Source of the DNA: Spirochaetales bacterium Spiro_07 | GTDB taxonomy: Bacteria; Spirochaetota; Spirochaetia; Treponematales; Treponemataceae | Assembly (NCBI GenBank): GCA_001603145.1 | Contig: LVBI01000004.1 | Span: forward strand, 30,567-94,566 | Direction of reading: 5' to 3' | DNA length: 64,000 bases | Shown here: positions 51,073-57,085 of the stretch, in pieces | Position numbering within the stretch: position 1 is the first letter of the stretch | How the letters are laid out: each line of letters starts with the position of its first letter | Position numbers and translations under genes: made by a program | Notes under the pieces: generated by a model | The model's input: the letters and a program-made list of their open reading frames with translations, nothing else | Database searches by the model: none | Told to the model about the DNA's origin: nothing

Positions 51073-52338
51073 TTACTCGGTTGGTCTCTTTTTGAGGTTC
51101 TTGCTCTCTTTCACAGCTTGACCTTCGCCGACTTGTTGCTCCATCATTGCTCTTACCTTTAATGGAAGACCGAACAATGTGATGAAGCCTTGTGCGTCTT
51201 TGTGGTCATACAAATCGCCGGTTGTGAAAGAAGCGATGCTTTCGTTGTAGAGGCTGTATTTTGAGTGGCTGCCTGCGCCGCGGATTGAGCCTTTGTAGAG
51301 CTTCAAGTTTACCCAGCCAGTGCAAGTTTCCTGTGTCTTGTCTACAAAAGCCATACAAGCGTCCATCAATGTTGTGAACCATTTGCCGTCGTAGATAAGC
51401 TCGCTCATGCGCAAGCTTACAAGCTGCTTGTAATGGTATGTGTCGCGGTCAAGGCAGAGGTGATCCATCATTTCGTGAGCGGCATAAAGGATTGCTCCGC
51501 CCGGTGTTTCATAAACGCCGCGGCTCTTCATGCCGACGCAACGGTTTTCGCAGATGTCTACAAGACCAACGCCGTTTCTGCCGCCGATTTTGTTGAGCTC
51601 AAGCATGAGTTCAAGAGCATCCATTTTTTTGCCGTTTACGCTTACAGGAATGCCTTTTTCGAATTCGATTTTTACGTATTCGCCAGATTCTGGTGCTTCT
51701 TCAGGCACAGTTGTAAGCTGAAGCATGTGCTTCCAGTTCGGCTCGTTTTCAGTCTCTTCAAGCTCAAGACCTTCGTGAGAAAGATGCCAGATGTTCTCGT
51801 CGCGGCTGTAAGACTGGTCTTTTTTCATCGGCACTTCGAGGCCGCGCTTTTCAAGATATGCGATTTCAGCGTCGCGGCTGTCCATGTTCCATTTCGGGTC
51901 GCGCCATGCAGCGATAACGCGCAAATCTGGTGCAAATGCCTTGATTGCAAGCTCAAAGCGGATCTGGTCGTTGCCTTTTCCTGTTGCGCCGTGGCAGATT
52001 GCTGTTGCGCCTTCCTGACGTGCGTATTCAACGAGGATTTTTCCGATGAGAGGGCGGGCTGTTGATGTGCCAAGAAGATATTTGTCTTCATAGACGCAGT
52101 TTGCCTTTACAGCCGGCCAGATGTATTCTTCGATATATTCTTTGCGTGCATCAACAACATAACATGCGCTTGCGCCTGTCTTGAGCGCGCGGTCTTTAAT
52201 CTTTTTCCAGTCGTCGCCCTGTCCAACGTCGATGCAGACAGCGATAACGTCATAGTCATAATTTTCTTTGAGCCACGGAATGATTACAGTGGTGTCAAGT
52301 CCGCCTGAATAAGCTAAGATTACCTTTTCTTTTGCCAT
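51073..52338 (-). CDS. argG: Argininosuccinate synthase
   Basis: 421 residues. Joins citrulline and aspartate with ATP in arginine synthesis. ATP-binding motif ILAYSGGLDTTVIIPWLKE at residue 8, then CHGATGKGNDQIRFELA near 120, REGATA-like QEGATAICHG, GRNGVGLVDICENRCVGMKS and YETPGGAILYAAHE, all standard. It ends AVKESKNLKKRPTE. The promoter is normal: TTGTAC-17-TATACT about 50 nt upstream of the ATG, with AAAGGAAT as ribosome site, so it has a leader, unlike many genes here. The 3' end of a second, diverged argG copy lies just downstream (50965-51024). Confidence 0.97.
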   Translation of the reverse strand: MAKEKVILAYSGGLDTTVIIPWLKENYDYDVIAVCIDVGQGDDWKKIKDRALKTGASACYVVDARKEYIEEYIWPAVKANCVYEDKYLLGTSTARPLIGKILVEYARQEGATAICHGATGKGNDQIRFELAIKAFAPDLRVIAAWRDPKWNMDSRDAEIAYLEKRGLEVPMKKDQSYSRDENIWHLSHEGLELEETENEPNWKHMLQLTTVPEEAPESGEYVKIEFEKGIPVSVNGKKMDALELMLELNKIGGRNGVGLVDICENRCVGMKSRGVYETPGGAILYAAHEMMDHLCLDRDTYHYKQLVSLRMSELIYDGKWFTTLMDACMAFVDKTQETCTGWVNLKLYKGSIRGAGSHSKYSLYNESIASFTTGDLYDHKDAQGFITLFGLPLKVRAMMEQQVGEGQAVKESKNLKKRPTE

Positions 52339-52385
52339 ATATTTATTCCTTTCGGGACAAAACCCGTAATAGATTCACAAATGCA

Positions 52386-52414
52386 AGTATAGCCAAATGA
52401 AGCTGTTTGTACAA
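52386..52414 (-). promoter_or_regulatory. argG promoter (leadered)
   Basis: On the minus strand: TTGTAC (52414-52409), 17 bp, TATACT (52391-52386). The transcript would start about 42 nt before the ATG at 52338, with AAAGGAAT near the start. Confidence 0.7.
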
Positions 52415-52492
52415 GCTTATAAATTATAAGCATTGAGCATGCACAAAAAATGGCACTTCATTCCCGCTGAAATCCAAGCTTAGGCCACAAGC

Positions 52493-52564
52493 GTGCTTTT
52501 TTTCGCAATAGTTTGTACTAAATCACAAGATTATTTGGCGAAAAGCGTACCATTTTTTGTGGTG
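52493..52564. repeat. Twin-hairpin half element upstream of the acyltransferase gene
   Basis: Outer stem GCTTTTTTTCGC / GCGAAAAGC (52493-52546) with a divergent core AATAGTTTGTACTAAATC, followed by an inner stem ACCA-TTTTTTG-TGGT (52549-52562). Confidence 0.65.
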
Positions 52565-52627
52565 TTTATTTCTTTTGAATTCTATGCTAAACTGAATCCC
52601 AGTTTCATATTTTTTGGAGAAAAAAAG

Positions 52628-53722
52628 ATGAGTGATGATGCTAAGAAAGTTGGGTGGGTTCATAATGTTGATTTATTGAAGACGCTGGCGATATTTTTTG
52701 TTGTCGTTTATCATGGGCTGATTATAAAGCAAGATTTTCTTGCCGCGCCGTCTTTTGAGACTTATTTCAATTTCTTTTTGATTACGATTCTTTCGACCGG
52801 CGTGCCGCTGTTCTTTTTTTGCAACGGCTTTCTGCTGTTCAATAAGCCGCTCGATTTGAAGAAGCATATCTTCAAGGTGATTCATCTTTTGATTGTTACG
52901 ACAATCTGGGCTTTGCTGACGATTGCGCTTATGATGTTTACAGACGGTGTGCGCTTTACGCCGGTTCAGTTTTTTAAGGCTTTTCTTGACATGAAGCAAG
53001 ACATGATCGGCTATCTTTGGTTCATGGGCGCACTTGTTTGCATTCAGCTGCTTTTCCCTGTGCTGAAAGGCGCGTTCGATTCAAGCAAAACAAGCATTTT
53101 TTATCTAGCCGTAATCAGCTACATTATTCCGCTAGGCATTATGTGCATTGAGCGCGTCTGCTCTGCAGTTGTGCATGATTCAGCTGGTGTCTATTTCGGA
53201 ATGTTCAACCCGTTCAGCGGCTTGATTGCCTATTCGTTTACATATTTCTGCTTGGGCGGCCTTGCGGGCTTTTATCAGGAAGAGATTAAGCAAAAAATAG
53301 AAGAAAAGCATGTTAATGCAAAGCTTATCGCTGCGGGCGCAATCGTTGTTTCTTGCGTGTGCCTTGCCGCTTATGGCGTGCTTAAAAGCAAAAAGATGAA
53401 CGCCGTCTGGGATATGGTCTTTGCAAGCTATGATTCAATCTTTACGATTGTGAATGTGCTTGCAATTTATGTCTTGTCTTTGAGTTATAAGCCGGAAGAG
53501 GGCAGCGCCGCCGCTTCTGCTGTTCGCTTAGTCGGCATGAACACGCTTGGCATTTATTTGATTCACGAGATTTTCATGCACATGCTTACAAAGCGGCTTA
53601 TTCAGATTCCGTGGTGCACAAACATCGTCGTGAACATCGTTTACGCCGTTGTCTTAATCTGCGTCTGCACCGCAATTTCTTGGCTAATAAAGAAGATTCC
53701 GCTCGTAAAGCACATTCTTTGA
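52628..53722 (+). CDS. Acyltransferase-3 family membrane protein
   Basis: 364 residues from the ATG at 52628 (GGAG upstream); the longer open frame starts inside a repeat and is excluded. The protein starts MSDDAKKVGWVHNVDLLKTLAIFFVVVYHGL, where a conserved His in the first helix (VVYHG) is typical of acyltransferase-3. Ten membrane segments cover the whole length, ending with MNTLGIYLIHEIFMHM and a final helix before KKIPLVKHIL. Such enzymes O-acetylate or otherwise acylate surface glycans and peptidoglycan. The substrate cannot be told. Monocistronic. Confidence 0.88.
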   Translation: MSDDAKKVGWVHNVDLLKTLAIFFVVVYHGLIIKQDFLAAPSFETYFNFFLITILSTGVPLFFFCNGFLLFNKPLDLKKHIFKVIHLLIVTTIWALLTIALMMFTDGVRFTPVQFFKAFLDMKQDMIGYLWFMGALVCIQLLFPVLKGAFDSSKTSIFYLAVISYIIPLGIMCIERVCSAVVHDSAGVYFGMFNPFSGLIAYSFTYFCLGGLAGFYQEEIKQKIEEKHVNAKLIAAGAIVVSCVCLAAYGVLKSKKMNAVWDMVFASYDSIFTIVNVLAIYVLSLSYKPEEGSAAASAVRLVGMNTLGIYLIHEIFMHMLTKRLIQIPWCTNIVVNIVYAVVLICVCTAISWLIKKIPLVKHIL

Positions 53723-53733
53723 GACGCTTTTTT

Positions 53734-53860
53734 CGTCATTCCGAACGCTACGCATCGACCGTACGCACGCTACGGTCGAATGTTTCGGAATCTCCTCATG
53801 GACTTGAATGATCTCACAGATGCTGAACCAAGTTCAGCATGACAATACTTTTTAGACAGT
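53734..53860. repeat. Dispersed GTCATTCCGAAC / TGCTGAACC hairpin repeat pair
   Basis: GTCATTCCGAACG at 53734 and TTCGGAATCTCC at 53783 enclose an imperfect palindrome of CTACG and CGTAG; then GATGCTGAACCAAGTTCAGCATGAC (split here: GATGCTGAACC, AAGTTCAGCATGAC) at 53821-53845 and TTTTTAGACAG. Same module order as 42735-42830. Confidence 0.7.
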
Positions 53861-53872
53861 TCAATTGGTTTG

Positions 53873-54541
53873 CTATTTGACTTGGCTGCGGAGTGTGGCG
53901 GCAAGCTCTTTCCACACAACCTTGTCGGCATCGCTCAAAGATTCAAAGTCTTTTTGTCTGCCCCAAGCTGAAAATTCAATAAAGCGGCTTGTGCGCTCTT
54001 CAAGCTTGGCGAAATAGCTTTCTTGAAAATTCTTGAGCCATTTGGGCACTTTTTTGGCGTATGTTATAAGCTTTGCATAATGCGGAATGCAAAGCCCATC
54101 GCTTTTGACGAAAAACTCCGGCAGCGGAATGTCTTCGCTGTTTGCGGCGGTTTCAGTTTCAGCTTTTTTGTTGTCTTCAGCTTCTGCAATAAAAGTCAAG
54201 AACTCTTTTTCAATTCTAAGCTGTTCAGCACAGGCCGGGCAAATTTCCTTGCGCTTGCGGATTTTTTTCTTCTTAAAGTCTGCAAGATAATCTTGTAGCG
54301 TGTCTCTTCCAAGAATTGCAACTGCGAGGCCGTCTCTGTAAGAGAGCAGGGCTTCTGCATGGCGGTTGCAGAAACCGCCGGCCGCTCTGTATTGCGCCCT
54401 GAATGTTCTGTCTGAAATATGCTCAAAGAGCATTCCGTCTATGTAGCGGTCTATGCGCTCGTTGATAATCGTGCAAAGCGGGCAGCCGGGCTTTTCGCAA
54501 GCCTTTTGCAGCGCAAAAAAATTAACATGCTTGTCTACCAT
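53873..54541 (-). CDS. DUF6062-like cysteine-rich protein
   Basis: 222 residues from the ATG at 54541 (MVDKHVNFFALQKACEKPGC); the longer frame is repeat-derived and excluded. Cysteine motifs resemble DUF6062 proteins: EKPGCPLCTIINERIDRYID (CxxC), AAGGFCNRHAEALL, EICPACAEQLRIE (CxxC) and KSDGLCIPHYAKL. This implies metal or Fe-S binding; function is unknown. The TATAAT box 7 nt before the start predicts a leaderless transcript. The -35 box TTGCCG is inside a dispersed repeat (CATTGCCG). Confidence 0.78.
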   Translation of the reverse strand: MVDKHVNFFALQKACEKPGCPLCTIINERIDRYIDGMLFEHISDRTFRAQYRAAGGFCNRHAEALLSYRDGLAVAILGRDTLQDYLADFKKKKIRKRKEICPACAEQLRIEKEFLTFIAEAEDNKKAETETAANSEDIPLPEFFVKSDGLCIPHYAKLITYAKKVPKWLKNFQESYFAKLEERTSRFIEFSAWGRQKDFESLSDADKVVWKELAATLRSQVK

Positions 54542-54548
54542 AAAAACT

Positions 54549-54554
54549 ATTATA
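54549..54554 (-). promoter_or_regulatory. -10 box of the DUF6062-like gene, predicted leaderless
   Basis: TATAAT (minus strand) 7 nt before the ATG at 54541. TTGCCG at 18-bp spacing is the -35 candidate. Confidence 0.65.
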
Positions 54555-54589
54555 GCGCAGAACCATTCTTTACGGCAATGACATAACAG

Positions 54590-54697
54590 GTTTGTCATTG
54601 ATTCTTGGAAAGATTGCCCGGTCATTCGCAGCGAAGCTTCAAGCGAGCCGGGCAATGACACAACGGGTTTGTCATTGTCAGGCGTGACCCGACAATC
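54590..54697. repeat. Dispersed GTCATTGCCCGG hairpin cluster
   Basis: Two repeat units: GATTGCCCGGTCATT...GAGCCGGGCAATGAC (about 54611-54659) and GTCATTGTCAGGCGTGACCCGACAATCTT (split: GTCATTGTCAGG, CGTGACCCGACAATCTT, 54671-54699). The second unit ends inside the promoter of the next gene. Confidence 0.6.
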
Positions 54698-54725
54698 TTG
54701 ATTTTTTTAATCATTCAGCTATAAT
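54698..54725 (+). promoter_or_regulatory. Promoter of the flavinylated reductase gene (leadered)
   Basis: TTGATT (54698-54703), 16 bp, TATAAT (54720-54725). A leader of about 60 nt follows with hairpins AGCTAACTTTTAGCT and GCTTTTCTGGATAAAAGC and a strong AAGGAG ribosome site. Confidence 0.7.
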
Positions 54726-54792
54726 AGTAAGCGAAAGCTAACTTTTAGCTCTAAATGCTTTTCTGGATAAAAGCCAGAAGGAGAAAAAAAAT

Positions 54793-56568
54793 ATGATAAA
54801 GAATTTCAACAAAGTTGCAAGCGGCATATTCCTTGTTGTATCAGCAATTGCCATTGTAACAGTAATTTCCTGCTCAAAAAAATCAGCAGGTCAGACATTT
54901 ACCGGAACAGGCGACGGCCGCAACGGTAAAATCGAAGTTTCAGCAACAATAAATAATGGAAAAATTGTTGACGCAAAAGTTGTTTCTCATTCAGAAACAC
55001 CAGGAATTTCTGACCCGGCAATCAGCGGGGTTATTGAACAGGTAAAGAAAACCGGCAGCGCAGAAAATCTCGATACAGTATCAGGTGCTACAATCACTTC
55101 AAAAGGCATCATTCAGGCTCTTCAGGCAGCAGTCGCTGCTTCTAAAGGCGAATCTGTAAGTGCTGTAAAATACACTGACACAGAATGCGATATCGTAATC
55201 GTAGGTGCCGGTGGTGCTGGCATGGTTGCTGGCATTGAAGCTGCCAACAAGGGTGCAAAAGTTATCATTCTTGAAAAAATGGGCGTAGTCGGCGGAAACA
55301 CAATTTCTTCAACCGGCGGTCTTAACGCTTCTTACACAAAGGAACAGGAAAAGCTCGGAATCAAAGACAGCAAAGATGTTTTCTTCAACGATACAATGAA
55401 AGGCGGAAAAAACATCAACGATCCTGAACTTGTCCGCACAATGGTTGAAAATTCTGCTGATATCGTAGAATGGCTTCAGAGCGACATTGTTGGTGCTGAC
55501 CTTAGCGATGTCGGCCTTTTCGGCGGTGCTACAAACAAGCGCATTCACCGCCCGCAGGGTGGCGGCGCAATCGGTGCTCATCTTGTTCCGCTTCTTGAAG
55601 CAGCCTGCAAAAAGCAGGGCGCAGAAATCCGTCTTAACAATAAGGTTACAGATGTAATCGAAGAAAACGGTAAAGCTGCTGGCGTAAAGGTAAGCACAGA
55701 AAGCGGCGATTACACAATCAAAGCTAAGGCTGTTATTATTGCGACTGGCGGTTTTGGTGCTAATTCAGAAATGGTCGTTAAATATCAGCCAGGTCTTGTA
55801 GGTTTCGGAACAACAAACCACAAAGGCGCAACTGGCGATGCATTCGCCTGGATTGAAAAATTCAACGGCGATTTGTTCCAGATGGAACAGATTCAGACAC
55901 ACCCGACTGTAGTGCCTAACAACGGAACAATGATTACAGAAGCTGTACGCGGAAACGGTGCAATTCTTGTAAACCGCGAAGGCAAGCGTTTCGGCAACGA
56001 AATGGCAACACGCGACGTAATGTCTGCCGCCGTTCTTAAACAGACTGGCAAAACAGCTTATCTTTTGTTCGATCAGGGTGTGCGCGATTCTCTTAAAGCA
56101 ATCAACGGCTACGTTAAGAATGGTCTTACAACAGAAGCCCCGACAATTGCAGAACTTGCCGGTAAGCTCAATATTCCGGCTGATGCTCTTGAAGCTACAA
56201 TCGAGCAGTACAACGGCTACGTAAAAGCCGGCAAAGACCCGGATTTTGACCGCAATCCGAACAGCTTTACACGTTCTTATAAGAACGCTGAGGGCAAACA
56301 GATTGATGAAGACTGCCAGATTGTAAAAGGTCCGTTCTATGCAATCGAAATCGCTCCAGCGATCCACCACACTATGGGCGGTATCAAAATCAATACAAAA
56401 GCTGAAGTTCAGACAAAAGACGGAAAATCAGTGCCCGGTCTTTATGCTGCCGGTGAAGTTACAGGTGGCGTTCACGGTGCTAACCGCTTAGGCGGCAACG
56501 CCGTAGCTGATATCTGTATCTTCGGCAAGATTGCCGCTGATTCAGCATTGGCTTATATCGGAAAGTAA
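54793..56568 (+). CDS. Lipoprotein fumarate-reductase-like flavoprotein with FMN-binding domain
   Basis: 591 residues. A lipoprotein signal is visible (IVTVISCSKKSAG, Cys near residue 27). An FMN-binding domain follows (about 40-125) with the flavinylation motif LDTVSGATITSKG, where ApbE would attach FMN to the Thr in SGAT. Then an FAD-binding fumarate-reductase/flavocytochrome-c domain: VIVGAGGAGMVAGIEAANKG, GGNTISSTGGLNAS, ATGGFGANSEM, GNGAILVNREGKRFGNE and AIHHTMGGIKINT with GAGE-like YAAGEVTGGVHGANRLGGNA. It resembles the urocanate/fumarate-type extracytosolic reductases in which electrons arrive through FMN. The natural substrate is unknown. AGGAG precedes the ATG. Terminator at 56584. 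Confidence 0.92.
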   Translation: MIKNFNKVASGIFLVVSAIAIVTVISCSKKSAGQTFTGTGDGRNGKIEVSATINNGKIVDAKVVSHSETPGISDPAISGVIEQVKKTGSAENLDTVSGATITSKGIIQALQAAVAASKGESVSAVKYTDTECDIVIVGAGGAGMVAGIEAANKGAKVIILEKMGVVGGNTISSTGGLNASYTKEQEKLGIKDSKDVFFNDTMKGGKNINDPELVRTMVENSADIVEWLQSDIVGADLSDVGLFGGATNKRIHRPQGGGAIGAHLVPLLEAACKKQGAEIRLNNKVTDVIEENGKAAGVKVSTESGDYTIKAKAVIIATGGFGANSEMVVKYQPGLVGFGTTNHKGATGDAFAWIEKFNGDLFQMEQIQTHPTVVPNNGTMITEAVRGNGAILVNREGKRFGNEMATRDVMSAAVLKQTGKTAYLLFDQGVRDSLKAINGYVKNGLTTEAPTIAELAGKLNIPADALEATIEQYNGYVKAGKDPDFDRNPNSFTRSYKNAEGKQIDEDCQIVKGPFYAIEIAPAIHHTMGGIKINTKAEVQTKDGKSVPGLYAAGEVTGGVHGANRLGGNAVADICIFGKIAADSALAYIGK

Positions 56569-56583
56569 TTCTGTTTTAGCCAG

Positions 56584-56617
56584 AAAAAAGACTGTCCTAT
56601 TCGGGCAGTCTTTTTTT
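56584..56617 (+). terminator. Terminator of the flavinylated reductase gene
   Basis: AAAAAAGACTG / CAGTCTTTTTTT stem followed by T residues; 16 bp after the stop codon. Confidence 0.9.
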
Positions 56618-56639
56618 ATGTTATGCCATACAATCTGTT

Positions 56640-57055
56640 ATAGACCAGCATAATAGAGCGTTATTAAGCACTATAACGGTGTGCGTACAAAAGCCCGGTA
56701 GTTTTCGCAAGAAAACTACGCGTTTTGCCAACTAAGCTCAAAATTTTAGATTAAGCCACATGCAAAACGCGATTGCTTCGCTTCGCTCGCAATGACGGCA
56801 CTTGCCTTGTGTACAACGTCATTGCGAGGAACGAAGTGACGAAGCAATCTTCTTTTCGCAACAGCTTGTTCGACAACCAAAGTCCAATCGGCGAAAAGCA
56901 ATGCAAAAAAAGCTTTCAAGTTTCGTCATAAGACGAAACTTGAAGTTTTGCTAGTCCAACCCAAATTTTTAGATTGAGCCCAATGCAAAACGCAAACACA
57001 CCGCCCTCTTGAGTCAATGCTCAAGAGGGCGGTGTGTTTGTGAATTGCACGCAAG
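56640..57055. repeat. Hairpin-repeat cluster upstream of the lectin-like gene's 3' end
   Basis: No supported gene. Inner stem GTAGTTTTC / GAAAACTAC (56698-56719) plus outer stem GCGTTTTGC / GCAAAACGC (56720-56770). Then CGTCATTGCGAGGAACG...CGAAGCAATCT (56819-56850). Then a twin element: outer CTTTTCGC / GCGAAAAG (56852-56898), inner TCAAGTTTCGTC / GACGAAACTTGA (56916-56943), outer GTTTTGC / GCAAAAC (56945-56990). Finally CAAACACACCGCCCTCTTGAG / its complement (56993-57042), the 3' hairpin of the lectin-like gene. Confidence 0.75.
56993..57042 (-). terminator. Long perfect 3' hairpin after lectin-like gene 1
   Basis: A 21-bp stem (plus-strand arm CAAACACACCGCCCTCTTGAG) with a TCAATG loop, 44 bp after the stop codon at 57086. 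It has no long T run, so it may protect the mRNA end or end transcription. A related but imperfect hairpin follows the paralogue at 60399-60428. Confidence 0.6.
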
Positions 57056-57085
57056 GCTTGGTTAGAAGCCCTGTAAATGCTGATA

